64,000 nt of DNA from Actinernus sp. WN-2022 (Eukaryota; Cnidaria; Anthozoa; Actiniaria; Actinernidae): NCBI GenBank assembly GCA_030867875.1, contig JAOWCC010000577.1, forward strand, positions 326,660 to 390,659, given 5' to 3'. A program made the translations under genes and the position numbers. Shown in pieces: positions 1-12,034 of the stretch (its first letter is position 1; each line of letters begins with the position of its first letter). A model generated the notes under the pieces. It was given only the letters and a program-made list of their open reading frames with translations. It did no database searches and was not told the DNA's origin.

Positions 1-1667
1 CTGACTTGCACGCGTCTACCTGAAACTGCACGGGCTGCGCTGGGTCGTAGTACTTCAGGATTCCTGGGCTCGTCAAGAGCTTCTTGATATCATGGAGTGA
101 TTGTTCGTGGCGCTCTGTCCAGTGCCATGCGATGTCCTTTCTGAGGAGCTCACGCAGAGGCGCTATAACTTCTGAGACATTGGGAACGAAGTTGACCATG
201 CCGAGTAGCCGTTGTATATCGTGCTTGTCTTCTGGCGCTGGCATACTGGTTATGGCTTCCCGTTTGGATGCGTCTGGCCTGACTCCATCGCTTGAGAGTA
301 CATTGCCAATGTACAAAACTTCAGGACGCCTGAGATTGCATTTGTCGGGGTTGAGCCTCAGGTTGCATTGTCTTGCCCTTTGCAGTGTTCTCTCAAGTCT
401 CTCATAGTGTTACTCTTGGGTCTTGCCCCAAACAAGAATATCGTCAATGTCTGTCTCGACTCCTTCGATATCATAAATCAGTTGATGTAGTCTCTTGTGG
501 AATACTTCTTGGGCGCTGTGAATGCCGAAGAGCATTCGAGTGAAACGATATCTGCCAAACGGCGTTGCGAACGTTGTGAGAATTGAACTTTCCTCGTCCA
601 GCGGTATCTGCCAAAAACCCGATCTTGCGTCCAACGTTGACAGGTATTTCGCACCGCTTAACCTCGTTGTTATTTCCTCTATCGTCGGCAGGTAATAGTG
701 TTCCCTCTTGATGGCCTTGTTCAGTGGACGGGAATCAATGCAAATTCGAAGTTTGTCGCTGCCTTCCTTTTTTACAGCGACCTCAAGCATGTTAAGGCAT
801 GGTTTATTCAGCAATTCTGTTATACACTCTAAATTCGCTAACTTTGTCATTTTTCAATGAAATACCATAGAAATCGGTAATTAGGCAGCAATCATAGGTA
901 TCAACATTTTAAGTTAGGTATTCTCGTGTTTTGGTGGTCACGTGATCTTAAGGCTGATAAAACAAAGAATTCAAAATGGGCCGGTCACAGTGCATTTTTA
1001 AAGTAACGATTCCTGGCTTATCTGATTACACTTCTGGTTGTCCGTAAATCTCTGTCTGGAATGGTTGACATTTTGCCATTGTAGGTGAGAAAATTGGGGA
1101 AAACTGGTTCCAAGAACAGGTCACGTGACCTGTTTTCTCTATTTTCGCCTTAACAATCTATCAGGGTCAACCATTCCAAGCAGATCTTTAGAAACAATCA
1201 GAAGTGTAATCACATAAGCAAGAAACCGTTACTTTAAAAATGCAGTGTAACCGGCCCATTTTGAGATGAAATTTCCAGATTTTGTAATCACGTGGCTGAT
1301 CACGTGATAGACATTTTACAACAAAATCTGTTGAAACGACTCAGAACGCCGAGCTTTATAGTGATATCCACTATTTTTGTAGAATTCGGGCAAACATAAG
1401 CCACTCTATTCAATAAAATAGCTTTAGCCTCGATTTCATGCTCAAACCATGCCTTAACATGCTTGAGACCATCGAGTTAACCCAGTCCGTGGGCTCATCA
1501 ACTGGAACAATGACGCCTTGAGTGCACATGTCGTCGAGAGTTTTCTTGACTATATCTTGTATGCCGTACGGGATTCACCTCGGGGGATTTATTACTGGTT
1601 GGACCGTCGGATCTAGCTCGATGTGATACGGGCGTTCAAGACACCCAAGTCCAGAGAAAACGTCCGC
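1..1667 (-). pseudogene. Gypsy-A reverse transcriptase / RNase H start, split by a MITE
   Basis: The RT of a gypsy element copies its RNA genome into DNA. On the minus strand, 1667-1467 encodes the RT lead-in typical of gypsy (VIVPVDEPTDWVN-type). The reading frame then meets the MITE and resumes at 782 with a KLRICIDSRPLNKAI motif, the LDARSGFWQIPLD block (palm motif A) and a palm motif C in the form DIDDILVWG rather than YxDD. A TAA near 408 interrupts it; beyond this, thumb and RNase H-like sequence (LRLNPDKCNLRRPEVLYIG, then a QVDASK motif near position 10) is open to the window edge. Removing the MITE plus one 4-bp target copy puts both halves in the same frame, so the MITE arrived after the gene was intact. 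Confidence 0.85.
783..1466. mobile_element. MITE copy 1 (684-bp foldback element with CACGTG cores), in Gypsy-A RT
   Basis: Perfect terminal inverted repeats TCAAGCATGTTAAGGCATGG / CCATGCCTTAACATGCTTGA bound the element, flanked by the direct 4-bp duplication GACC (779-782 and 1467-1470). The interior is itself a long imperfect inverted repeat around a central GGTCACGTGACC palindrome near 1120, with further CACGTG-type sites near 948 and 1300. No coding capacity is visible. A second copy in inverted orientation lies at 41040-41719. The parent superfamily is not identified. Confidence 0.88.
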
Positions 1668-2015
1668 TTACTTCGTTTTTATCCTGGCTGTGAACGATTC
1701 AAGATCTTCATTGTTTACGGCGCTGATCATGAAATGTACAAGTCCCAATTCTTTGCACGCTCCGATGCTGAGTACCGGTTCGCTCTGTATGTCCGTGACG
1801 TAAAACTCTAGATTATGCAGCTCGTCATTGTCCTTGTACTCCAGTGTGCACACAGCTTTCACTGGGATGTCCTCGCCGTTATAGGCACTGAGGCGAGCTC
1901 TGGGAGGCCTGAGCTGAACTATAGAGCTTTCTGCTATATTCTTATACGTTGTAAGTGGTATGACGTTAACTTCTGCTCCGGTATCTAGCTTGAGCTCTAT
2001 TTTGGTGTTGTTCAA
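1668..2015 (-). pseudogene. Gypsy-A aspartic protease
   Basis: Retropepsin-like protease that would process the Gag-Pol polyprotein. The minus-strand reading has LKLDTGAEVNVIPL, the DTGA active-site motif with the usual hydrophobic flank, followed by a beta-rich stretch ending SIGACKELGLV, which resembles the retropepsin flap and second hydrophobic motif. It is out of frame with gag; a short overlapping frame (2012-2212) bridges them. It runs into the RT region downstream. Whether the frame changes are natural or damage cannot be told from one copy. Confidence 0.75.
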
Positions 2016-2099
2016 CGAGAGTGTAACGTATTCCGTTTCGGATTTCCGGACCTGTCAACGGCTTCAACTCTCACGCTGACAGTGTCAAGGTAGAAATGG

Positions 2100-2903
2100 T
2101 TATCTTCGGGGCTTTCTTGCTGTATTAAGTGCTTTCTTGGACTTATTACACTGGCGGCCATAGGCTGGGCATTGACCCCTTGTATGCTTGCATCCGCAAT
2201 TTTCACAGTCACGCGTGTACTCTGCTTGACCCTGTGGAATGCTTCTCCTCGTTTCCGGTTGCGCTGTAGCGGAGTTGCTCTGGTTTATGTTTTGAGGCCT
2301 GTGCACTGTTCTGGGCCGTTGCTTCACTTCACTCACATTGCTTTCACTTTCACTAGAGAACAACTTCATTTGTTGTTTTGACATTTCGTCGACTCGGCAT
2401 ATCTCGACGGCTCGCTTCAGGGAGAGTTCTGATTCACGCAGTAACCCTTCGCGTACCTTTCTCGATGAGATCCCGCTTACGATACGGCTAAAAATGAGGT
2501 CGTGCTTTAACTCGCCCCATTCACACGATGCAGCGAGAGTTCTAAGATTGGTTACGTACTGGTCGATCGACTCACCAGAAGCCTGGTCTCTTGTAAGGAA
2601 ACGGTGTCTGTCCACTACAAGGTTTTTCTTTGGTTTGCAGTACGCCTCGAATTTAGCGAAAAGAATGTCTGTTGTGATCACCTTTTGTTTTTCTTCATCG
2701 GTTTCAAAATCAAATGTGTCTTTGATTTCCTGGCCGTCTTTGCCAATCATGCACATAAATATTGCGACTTTCTCTTCCTTGCTTCTTTTCTTGCATGTTG
2801 CAGTGAGATAGTACTGCATTCCTCTTTTCCAACGCCTCCAAGTTTCTGACACGTTTTGCGGGTTTGTGAAATCCATTTCACCCGGACCTTTGATATGGTT
2901 CAT
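2100..2903 (-). CDS. Gypsy-A Gag protein
   Basis: Capsid/nucleocapsid polyprotein of the retrotransposon. From ATG at 2903 it encodes about 267 residues. Residues 10-180 form a helical Gag-type domain (WRRWKRGMQYYLTA, then a DRHRFLTRDQASGESIDQYV stretch typical of retrotransposon gag). A zinc knuckle CENCGCKHTRGQC (CX2CX3HX4C) lies near residue 233. The reading past the knuckle looks frame-shifted relative to protease. It begins about 100 nt inside the candidate LTR/primer binding site, as expected for a first ORF. Confidence 0.85.
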   Translation of the reverse strand: MNHIKGPGEMDFTNPQNVSETWRRWKRGMQYYLTATCKKRSKEEKVAIFMCMIGKDGQEIKDTFDFETDEEKQKVITTDILFAKFEAYCKPKKNLVVDRHRFLTRDQASGESIDQYVTNLRTLAASCEWGELKHDLIFSRIVSGISSRKVREGLLRESELSLKRAVEICRVDEMSKQQMKLFSSESESNVSEVKQRPRTVHRPQNINQSNSATAQPETRRSIPQGQAEYTRDCENCGCKHTRGQCPAYGRQCNKSKKALNTARKPRR

Positions 2904-3001
2904 TGTGCCGGTAATGTTTCGGCGTTGGCCGATCTGTTGTATTTCTTGTTGTTTTCAACTGTTGTTGTTCACTGAGCTTGAATGAGTTTCTTCTGACAAC
3001 A

Positions 3002-3249
3002 TGTAGTATTTCGCGTATACATATTTAGTGAAAATCACGGAGAGAGAGAAGTACGTGTTCGAGAGACAAGCGGTTGTTTATTGACTGCCTTAATTCCTTG
3101 CCACATTACAATATGTCAAGTAACTAGTGATATCGTGTTACATTAATTATGCAGACCGGAAGTGCTACTAAATATACTACAACTCTTGTCTTTGGAGTCT
3201 CAAGGTATTTTGAGAGGATCCATGTGAGAACCGTGCAGACGAGTCTACA
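3002..3249 (-). repeat. Candidate 5' LTR of Gypsy-A
   Basis: On the minus strand the interval begins TGTAGACTCG and ends ATACTACA, the TG...CA form of LTR ends, and contains AATAAA (about 3080) in its 3' third. Directly after it on the minus strand comes TGTTGTCAGAAG, a plausible primer binding site, then a 100-nt leader and gag. Only one LTR is in the window, so the boundaries cannot be proved by pairing. Confidence 0.5.
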
Positions 3250-4739
3250 GTGCACCTCTCCGATTTACTTTAAACTTGGCACACATTTATATCTTAACTA
3301 GCTAATGACCCATGTGAAATAGTTTGGCTGAAATGTAAAAGGCCTTTGAGATATGACAATCAAACTGTTTGACCCCCTGAAATGCTCAAAATCAGAGCAA
3401 TATTATATTTTTACCTGCTTTAGTACTAAGTTCCGTCAGCATATTAAAACCAAAATTAACTAATTTTATTTATATTTTGTCGCTTCTGTCGAATTTTTAT
3501 TTAACGCTACTTTAATGGTTAGGGTCAGCTGTCTAGCTGTCTAACCTATCCCTAGGTCTTTTTAAAACCCGATAAATGCTGTCTGGCAATGGTCGTTTAC
3601 AGCGTCGCGGCGTTCTTTTCTTTGAATTTAGAAATATTTCTAGATTGACATACAATAGATCTCTGCATCTGTTAAAAAAAATCTCTGTAAAGTTAATGCT
3701 GAGTTAGAGAGTACGCACTCTCAAAATCCACAATGTTTAGTTATTGAACACATGACGATATGGTGACACGGCGATTTTCTGCCAATAATTGCTTTAAGAA
3801 TTCGAATGCACATTCATTTTCAATATTATTTTAGTTTTGAAGGGTGATCAAGTCCATCACCCGATATTCTGATGTCTAAAGTGACTGAATTATTGTCGCG
3901 TTTGACGGAGTCAAAGCTGAGAAATAGGTACTCATAGTTTATGGCAGTATCTTCGTTTAAAATTGTTTGATTGGATCAAAGACAATACATTTTCTTTGAC
4001 TATGATATATAGAGGATTTCAAACTACGCTACGCTTTAAATACAGCTTGTAATCCGAGTCACTCTGAGTTTTGCGAGCCTGAATGAGTGACAAGTAGAAA
4101 TGGACGTACAGTCGTATTTAGGTTCTTTAGCCGATTCTCTATTCAAGTCTATAGTTTTATTCTGTAAATAAACGATGTTTTCTTTTCATAATTTAAAAAA
4201 AACTAATTATAATGGTTTCGTTTTCTACGGACTCAATTTGTTTCAATCTTGTGCATAATATTCTGTTCGTTCCGTTGAAATACCAAAATTTGTGTATAAT
4301 CCATGAAATCAAATGTGGTATCACCGAAATAGATGAAATCCCTGTAGTGATATAATGATATCTCAAGAATTGCGTGACAGGAACTGCGTGTAACTTCTGC
4401 ACGTGTATTTCCCGCCCTATCCACGAGATGGATTCGGACTTGATCAAGTGCTCATTTTGTTTATATTCAACGAAGGAATGTGGCATATCTTCTCGTTACA
4501 AGGGAAAATCAACTATATTACCATTGAAGGCTTTCTTCACTATTTTTTGCTCTTCTAAATCAATGTTGTTTTTTCTATACAAAGAATTGTATGAAATGCC
4601 TTGGGACTTGGCGGGGTTGTTGTTGATGGCGCGTGTCAGGTAAAATTATCATAACATTTTTAAATATTTTCACATGTACTGTACTGTACTGTCTAGACAG
4701 GGTATTTTATTCATTTTTGATTTTAGGGCGGGGTGGTAA
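3250..4739. other. AT-rich intergenic DNA, no feature recognised
   Basis: Six-frame readings are short and unrelated to known families. There is scattered poly-A/T and a short TGTACTGTACTG run near 4675. No terminal repeats or coding signal could be supported here. Confidence 0.5.
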
Positions 4740-5403
4740 TGCACTAGTCCAAGTAAACCCCCACCCCCCCCCCCTCCTCCCCCAACCCGGGACAGGGTGG
4801 GGTTTAGTGGGGAATTTGAAAAACGGGGGAGACAAATAGAGAAAAATCCCCCACCAATTGCGGCAATTGTAGACAGCAAAACGCCCTACCCCTGGGGACT
4901 CCTTTAATACATACATCGTTCAACAAGCTGTTCAAACATTTAATTAATAATCTAACGTAAGCATGACCTATGACACATTTCATTCATGCTTGATCAAGAC
5001 AGATTGGACAAATTCACTTCCCTTTTGGAGGTGTAGTGAGGTTGACACATGCCAAATGGAACCATTCAATAGCACAGTCCTCATTATCACATGCTATCAT
5101 TAATCATTCCTCTGGCATTCCACAAGTGCAATAAAGCACAGTCTCATCGTCACTGTAGTTGTCTGGCTTCCCTGTCGTCTGTCTGCCTATAAACATGAAC
5201 CAGACCTCCTCGGCCATGATCAAATCCCCACGTTTTGCCCCACATAGCAGGCCCCACCTCAACTAGCGAGGGGTCGAATACCTGTTATTTCCCCACCCCC
5301 TCGGGCACTCTACCTCGATAAATGTGATCCTTAGCCCCACATTTCCCCCACCCTGTCCGGGTTGGGAGGGGGAGGGGGGTGGGGGTTTACTTTGACTAGT
5401 GCA
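4740..5403. mobile_element. 664-bp MITE with TAA target duplication (PIF/Harbinger-like target)
   Basis: Ends are TGCACTAGTC and GACTAGTGCA, continuing inward as AAGTAAACCCCCACCCCCC with its complement on the right, so the terminal inverted repeats are about 70 bp with C/G-rich homopolymer drift. The element is flanked by TAA at 4737-4739 and 5404-5406, a TWA-type target typical of PIF/Harbinger. No transposase is encoded. Confidence 0.75.
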
Positions 5404-6733
5404 TAATGGCTCACTCTCCGCTTATAGCTGCCTGTGATACACTTATATGCGATTTGTTACTGGCGTCCTCGTATCTCTTTATAGCGGAGCTCGTTGCATA
5501 AAAAACATAGAAAATCAATATGGAAAACAAAAGATAAAAGAACAACCCACACAAGTGAAAACAAATCACGCCGCGCGCCTCGCCCGCTCGCAGACGTAAA
5601 GGTCGGTACACACGAAGAGACAAGTCACGTGTCCTGATATCCTGTTCCCCGCGGACACCGGACATCCTACAGCTGAAAAACTACCAACCTCGTACACAAA
5701 GAAAAACGTATTGCTTTACAGTTTTAAGATAATAGACCAGTTCGCGGTTAATTCCGACATTTTGAAAGGGGTGTAAACATGGCGCGAAATACAGTGTTTG
5801 TATGGGAATCCGATGCCAAATAAAATCTGTCTTGTCTTGTTCCATCTTTTGTTTGTTTTTTTGTACATTCTTTTGTCGGCTTTATTTTCATATTGTAATG
5901 CTAGTGCCGTCCGAAAAACATGTAAAATTACAGTACAGGAGAAGCACTCGATTAGTTTTTCTTCAAAAACTATTTTGGTAATCCTGTCTGTAAATATATA
6001 TGTAATAATAAAAAAAAAACCGTAAAATCGAATTTCTGAAATGTTCTTCAGATACAAACTTAAGATATACCAGGTAAAAGATTAACTGACCGAAATTTGA
6101 GGGATTTTGCTGTGCTGGGAAGCGTGCAATCGTGTTTTTAGCTTTCCATACATTTGTCTGTAAAAACGAGTCAAATTTGCGCAAAAACAAATCAATTTTC
6201 CAGGAAGGAAAACATGTTTCTGAAGCATTTCAAAGACATTTTTGTTTTTCGATGAGGCAAGATTTGCTTCCGCAACAATGTTTCCACGTTGGCTATGGAG
6301 GAAACAATGTTTACTTGGCTCCAGTGACACACAGTATATGTTTTTCTTAGCAACACAAACCCAGATCCCACCGGCAAGACAATAATAAATTTAATCACAG
6401 CATCTCTACTAAGTAGCTTTACATCTGCGAGATCAATATAAAAAAAAACTACTACAACTGCTATAACTTTATATTACATAAGAAAAAGAAAAAAAGCACT
6501 ATGGAAACTATGGTGAACTATATAAACGACTATGTACAACTACTATATATAGTAGGCAAGAGGCAAGAGAAAAATACTAATGAGTATTATTAGTATTAGC
6601 TATAACTATATTACTATAAGGAAAGAAAGGAAACACTGGAAACTTTGGTAACCATATAGGCTATGGTGAACTATATCCAACTATGTACGACTATAATGTA
6701 TAAAAGGCACTGAAAAGGGAAAATACTAATTGG
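5404..6733. other. AT-rich DNA with degenerate repeats before a LINE fragment
   Basis: No gene is supported. Between about 6500 and 6720 the motif CTATGGTGAACTATAT followed by an ACTATGTAC motif recurs twice in a degenerate tandem arrangement; since the adjacent LINE fragment runs on the minus strand, this is probably its 3' untranslated region. The rest looks unconstrained. Confidence 0.4.
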
Positions 6734-6979
6734 TTAATCAATCCGATATTTTGTTCTGTTCATTAAAATTTGTTTAACCTGACCATTGTATGGTTTTGGG
6801 TCAACACATGATCTTATGTTAGCAGGGAGTTCGTTAAATAACTTTGCCGTAGAGTCTTGAAACGTTCCCTTTATGAGGGGCAGCCTTAGTTGTGGGGCTA
6901 CACTAGAGCGCATCTGCCTCTCCTCATTCGTTAGTTTTTTCTGCAACAACGTTTCCTCGTTTATCCATCCGTGCAGCAA
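6734..6979 (-). pseudogene. C-terminal fragment of a non-LTR retrotransposon polyprotein
   Basis: About 81 codons include KGTFQDSTAKLFNELPANIR, which resembles the conserved tail of jockey/CR1-type LINE ORF2 proteins (a hydrophobic W/F-NxLP-xxIR motif). There is no RT core, endonuclease or start context, so this is a 5'-truncated insertion. It is not in frame with anything nearby. Confidence 0.55.
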
Positions 6980-7630
6980 AACATTTTTATGCTTCCTGCT
7001 CGATCAATTAGCCACCCAGGAAACATTAAGAGAAACAGAGAAGCGCAGTGTTCGCGCCTCCGCCTTTTCGATCCCTCGTGCCTCGGATGATCACGTAAAA
7101 TGGCGGTCCCGTCTCACGCAATCTCATTCTCATAGCCCGAGATCTTTTGGACAGTATCTTGGCGCTGGTCAAATTATCGCGGGCTTTGGGAACGCGATTG
7201 CGTCTCACGACGCTCATATTCATCAGCAGCTGTGTATCACAGGACGCTAAGGAACCACTTTGGACGTTAAACAAATATCTGGCAGTGACCACCCTCAGTG
7301 CTTGTTGGTCGACCGAATTAATGGGGAGATAACTAAGATAACTACTCATGCTTGTAAATTGCGTGGCTTACCGTGTGTACCTATAAACAACAGTCTGAAC
7401 AAGCGCCCAGCACATACATGTGTATGTAAATCCAGCGTAATTCAGCTTCGTACTGGCAAGTCTGGATAACATCTGTCACGATCCACACAATATGTTTCAT
7501 CGTTCACCCAGATGTTTTCCGAACCCTTTTCTAATATAGTTTGTAGCAATAGCAACATACGTCAGACATTTCTGAACTTCGCTTTCCGGGATGGCACTGC
7601 GCTCCAGGTCGGCCCCGAAACAGCTGATTA
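6980..7630. other. Relatively CpG-rich spacer, no gene recognised
   Basis: The stretch 7030-7350 is richer in CG dinucleotides than its surroundings and contains overlapping short open frames on both strands, none with a recognisable domain. It could be an old promoter region or element remnant; the sequence alone does not decide. Confidence 0.3.
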
Positions 7631-7788
7631 GGCCATCCCAATAAAATGCTAATACGTAGAGAACTAGGAAAAGAGGTGTAGTTGAAAGTATGTTCTTCAA
7701 TCCTTTTTTTTCTAACTTTTCCCAAAAATTGGGTCAATGTCAAGCTTTGTATTTTTGTTAACTTTTCCACAAAAAAATTGGGATGGCC
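7631..7788. mobile_element. 158-bp MITE with TTA target duplication
   Basis: Terminal inverted repeats GGCCATCCCAAT / ATTGGGATGGCC are flanked by TTA at 7628-7630 and 7789-7791, the TWA target of PIF/Harbinger transposons. The interior is T-rich and non-coding. Confidence 0.75.
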
Positions 7789-9816
7789 TTATGTGGGTCG
7801 TGTGAATATACAGGATATATGCATGGGATACAATTCATTGTTGTGACCTTGTGTATGAATATATGCAAACATTTGACCCCATAACAGTTACATGTGTCAG
7901 GTGCATCATGGGTAATTTTAACCTATAATCAGCTTGAACAAAATAAAAATAAACGTTTTGCAAACAAAATTATGTAGATTTATTAAGTAGTGCAGTATGA
8001 TTATTTTCAGTTCCGTTTCATGAGATTCATAAATATTTCAATATAAATTACCCACACTGGTATATATGTTGGGCCCACATGGAATGTACACATCTGTGTT
8101 CGGGCTACCTGTGGTGCACAACAGCAGACTGGGTTCTAGTCCTAAACAAAATGGCGGCTGCTACAAAGCCATTCCTGTATTTCGGGTAAATATTCTTTCG
8201 GTTTAATATCTACAAGAAGATAATTATCGTACGTTGTGGCTTCGAGACCATGACAGAGCTGGGGAGGAGAGCACAAATAAGGCTAGAATCAGGTATGCAT
8301 TTATCGCTGATTCATCCTTCGTATTACTAATTTTTCTTATTTTGAAGTTAATTGTTAATTAGTTGATTGTTAATTGCAAAACCATAGGCATAAGTGACAA
8401 ATAAATTTATCACCCAGTTATTTTAGGGCTTTGTTTCTCATTCCTGTCCGTTATTTGTCCCGTTATTCTGCACACGATACAGTTTAACTCTGGCGTTGAT
8501 TGTTTATTTACGTTGGGCCCGGGCGTTGTGGGAGTATGTTACTTTGGCCTCACTGCTCCTAAGCTGAATATAAACTTTACAAACTTTTTAGTCCCCAGTT
8601 GTATCTCCAAATGACTGATCTACAAAATAATAACTCTCTCATCTTCTACAATTTCGCCGCATCGATAGTATTCTAATGTCATTTTACCCTAAAATTTGAC
8701 TTTTTGAAAATTAATTTCGGAAGTCACTTGTACATGAAAGCCTTACTCCTTGAATACTGAATATTTTTGGGCACTTATATCATAATTAAATTGCAATTGG
8801 TCGTGTTTATGCTGTAGAAACGTTTTGTGTATATAGCTTATATGGTTTGCTCAAACATTTCCTGTAAACATGACTAAAAATAGAAAGTGGAAATACCCCT
8901 CAAACCGAGGCAGTTCGTACTGACCCCCATATTTCTTACAGTTTTTGGAATTTTTCCAAAATATTCTACCAAGTCCAGTAATGCCAGGCCAATAGTAATA
9001 TATGTGCAAAATATGAATAAAATCTGAGATGTACCATGTAGACTCATTTTTTCAGGGTGCATGGTTTTCACATGGATGCCCTCTTAAAGTCTTTAACGAA
9101 AAGTTGAATTGTCCAATTCCAATACTCGTGAATTTAAGAATCATTTGAAAACGAAATCCAATTTTCACACGTACATTTAAATAAGTGAAAATGTTATCTA
9201 TCTGAGTATACAATTTTACTTGAAAAGGTGAATGATCAGGTGAAAATGTGAAATTATTTCACAGATAATCTTGGTAGTTTCTATAATAAAGTAAACGATT
9301 GCAGGCGTAAGTTTTAACTTAATTCCTTAAAAGGTTTTAAATCAAATGGGCAAAGGAAGTCAATGAATTTTACTTACGGCGCCTTTTGCTTTGCAGCGTT
9401 TGAGCTTTGTGCCATAACTAGAACTAGAAGAGAGGATTTTCCTAAATGAATAACAAGTTCAAAGTTACTTCAAAGGCATCAAAAACCGTACATGTAACTT
9501 AAGGAAACACTAAACAACACTGATAGCTGATTTTGCTTGTCTAAAACGCACAGAATAATGTCAAAATTATAGAAAAATTATCACCTTTACACGACGACCG
9601 CTACGAAAGCTACCACGCGTTGTCGACATCTGGACGACGACAGAGGTTTGGCAGGTGTCATGCGCAGTTGGTGCCTGCATTGCATTTTTACTTCCGGTCA
9701 ACTGATTTGCCGTCGTCGTCGTGAGTTGCTTAAAGTCCCTATTATCCCCGCTAACGCAGACCAACACTAGTTTTTAGAGAAACTAGTTTAATACCTACTT
9801 TATACAATGCATATAC
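7789..9816. other. AT-rich spacer with one weak exon-like ATG
   Basis: Mostly featureless. An ATG in good context at about 8151 opens 12 codons (ATGGCGGCTGCTACAAAG...) ending at a possible donor GG/GTAAAT, but no acceptor keeps a frame open, so no gene is called. Short ACTAGTTT dyads near 9765-9790 may be the end of a decayed transposon that carries the Tc1-like fragment next to it. Confidence 0.35.
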
Positions 9817-10017
9817 CTATAATACCTTTGCGACCCTGAACCCTAAAAGATATTGTACCTTCCTTCGTGTCCAACCGATTTTACGCAAGCAGTTATGGAT
9901 GGCGGAAAGAGAGAGTTCATTCAGGTATTCAAGCCATTCCTGTAATTCATCCTCGTATACTTCTGGGTATTGTGTTATTATATTTTTGATCAGCAAGATG
10001 GCTTGAGCTGTTGACAT
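9817..10017 (-). pseudogene. Tc1/IS630-type transposase N-terminal fragment
   Basis: A 66-codon minus-strand ORF reads ITQYPEVYEDELQEWL, a NELSLSAIHNCLRKIGWTRRKV stretch: the second helix-turn-helix of Tc1/mariner-like transposases (a YPE.Y.DE...WL helix, then V/LS..TI...L...G.TRKK). The DDE catalytic domain is absent, so this is a decayed fragment; its sense strand is minus. Confidence 0.6.
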
Positions 10018-10560
10018 AAATTAATGCCATGCTATAAAGCTTTTATGTACACGCGCGTACATTTTGAACGTTTTCATTCAAGAAAACCAGCAGAAATTGT
10101 TGTGTTTTAAGTGAGCATATTACGCTACCAAATATAACATAATATGAAGTCTACAAATATGCAATGAAATTAAAGTTTTGTATGGTAACACAACTAGCCT
10201 GTACTTACATATTCAATGTCAGCTGGAAATTGCTAAAGCTGCTTGACTAAAGCGTTTTAGTATAAACCAACTAGTAGACTATTACAAATCCTGCATTCTG
10301 ATTGGCTACCCTACTATAGGTCTATTTGTTATAGCCCATGGTAGAGAGAAGCTGCATGCATTTTCACGAAATAATAACCTTTTTTCAACTTCAATTAGTT
10401 TCTTTCTATTATTTTCTACTGTCCGACTAGGTAGTTTATACTAAAACAATTAGACCTCTAGCCCTCATGGGCTACGAGTTAAATAGCCCACTCGGCTGCG
10501 CCTCATGGGCTATTGACTCCTAGTCCATTCAGGCTGCGGATCTAATTGTTAAATAGTAAG
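10018..10560. other. Non-coding spacer with CTCATGGGCTA repeats
   Basis: Around 10460-10520 the phrase CTCATGGGCTA occurs twice on the plus strand in a GC-rich patch, consistent with a short interspersed repeat. No ORF or terminal repeats were recognised. Confidence 0.35.
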
Positions 10561-11089
10561 TTGCGTAGACAAGATCTGGTTAACTTCGTCATTAGACGTG
10601 GTGTGAGCATTCCAGAGTTAGAACTGAAAAGAGCTTCACCAGAGTATATTCGAGTTCAAAAATCAAAGTAATTTCGTAATGATGTTCTAGAGAGAGAAGA
10701 GATGATTCGCCGATACTACCAAGATCAAGAAACACCATACCACCACCATCCCCAGTTCGGGCTCCACCCACCAAACAGGTGCTTAAAAAGCGAAGAGAAA
10801 GTAAACATTATCACGTCCTGAAAGAGCCCCTCATCTTTGAACTGGAAAGAGCGGCTCACAAGCACTTTCGATTAACGTCCCAGAGGGTCACTCATTAGGA
10901 AAGGTTCCTCGAGCCTTTTTGGAAGGCATTTGTACTCAGAATCGAGGACAGATCAACAAGGATACTGAAGAACTTAAAGGCGTTAAGCTACAGCTAACCT
11001 TAAAAGTGATGTCGAGAAAAGATCAGTTAGATGGTGAAAATCAAAGTTCGGAATTCACGGATCCCGTATTCCGAAGTAAACAGAAGTAG
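10561..11089 (+). pseudogene. Decayed coding-like sequence of unknown origin
   Basis: The plus strand shows long low-stop stretches with coding-like composition (a frame from about 10580 reading VNFVIRRGVSIPELELKRA, then another frame from about 10900 reading PRAFLEGICTQNRGQINKD), broken by stops and frame changes. Coding-like sequence resumes past the 11099-12634 insertion (LEDTDESITEAIAEVL at about 12648), so the insertion split it. The family is not recognised. Confidence 0.35.
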
Positions 11090-11414
11090 TTCTAAACCAA
11101 GCCTGCGTTGCGGCTCTGGAGTATAGGAGCGCAGCTATGGGAAGATTAGGGGGATTGGGGCGAGAGAGAAAAGAGAGGGGGGAAGGGGTGGAGAGGAGAG
11201 GAAGAGAGAGCCTGCCGGCAAGCCATGGTTATTTTGATAACTCTCGGCCTCAGAAGGCCGCGTATTGCTATTGGCTAAAATGCGTGATTGACAGAAATCA
11301 TTTAATTTTATTCATGCATGGCATGCGATAAGAGCAGAAACCAATTAATATGGCGACAAACATACCGAGAATTCCCTCAGCGATGAATTCAAAGAAAGAA
11401 CAGGAGCAAGGCTA

Positions 11415-11994
11415 TCATAGATATTTTGTCTGGAAGAGATGTTCTAGCTGTAATCCCAACTGGGTTTGGAAAATGTAGGATATTCCAAGCATTCATTAGT
11501 ATTAAAGACGTCGAAAATGATGGCCGGCTTATCGTTTTGGTTATTGCTCCTTTGGCTAGTATTGTGAAAGATCAATTGAACCAGTTAATTTAAATGATGG
11601 CCGGCTTCTCGTTTTGGTTATTGCTCCTTTGGCTAGTATTGTGAAAGATCAATTGAACCAGTTAAATCCGAGGAACTACAGAAGTGCAACTTCAAATTGC
11701 TGTTTAGTTCTGCAGAAGAAGTATGAGGGCGAATTTCGCGGTCAGCTGAAGAACCCTGCATCAGAACTCTACAAGCGTCTTGCTTGTATTGTCGTCGACG
11801 AATCGCACACGGTTGAAACATGGACCGGTGTGTTCGAGGAACAGGCTTGGGCTTCCGAAAATACGAGCTGCTTTGATGATTTCGTAACGCTGCGTGGATG
11901 GTTTTTAGCGCTTCTTTTGGCAGAACCGTTATTGTGGTCTGCAGTGTTCTTTTCTGATTTGGTGGCGGCTTTATACAGCTCACTTTATATTTAG
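11415..11994 (+). pseudogene. RecQ-like SF2 helicase fragment
   Basis: Motif I (VIPTGFGK near 11450), motif Ia (LVIAPLASIVKDQL near 11540 and again 11615) and motif II in the DESH form (VVDESHTVETW near 11795) identify a superfamily-2, RecQ-like ATP-dependent helicase N-terminal lobe. The later motifs III-VI are missing. A 77-bp tandem duplication (copies starting 11519 and 11596, beginning GATGGCCGGCTT) repeats motif Ia and breaks the frame. It is either transposon cargo or host sequence captured between the inverted repeats. Confidence 0.6.
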
Positions 11995-12034
11995 CGGCAA
12001 CGAGTTCTCTTTTAATATCTAAGTTATCTTTACC

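Larger units (their letters stand above)
1..2903 (-). mobile_element. Gypsy-A: Ty3/gypsy LTR retrotransposon, truncated by window edge
   Basis: Reading leftward on the minus strand, gag (2903-2100), aspartic protease (about 2015-1668) and reverse transcriptase with the start of RNase H (1667-1) lie in canonical gypsy order. The element is inactive: gag and protease are in different frames, the RT is split by a MITE at 783-1466, and an in-frame TAA lies near 408. The 3' part (rest of RNase H, integrase, 3' LTR) is outside the window. A candidate 5' LTR is at 3002-3249. Confidence 0.9.

Noticed and set aside
4760..5380. G-quadruplex or regulatory C/G tracts
   Set aside because: The poly-C and poly-G tracts are the two arms of the MITE terminal repeats, which explains them.
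8145..8330. Host gene first exon at 8151
   Set aside because: The ATG and donor look reasonable, but no downstream acceptor keeps the frame open and no domain is seen.
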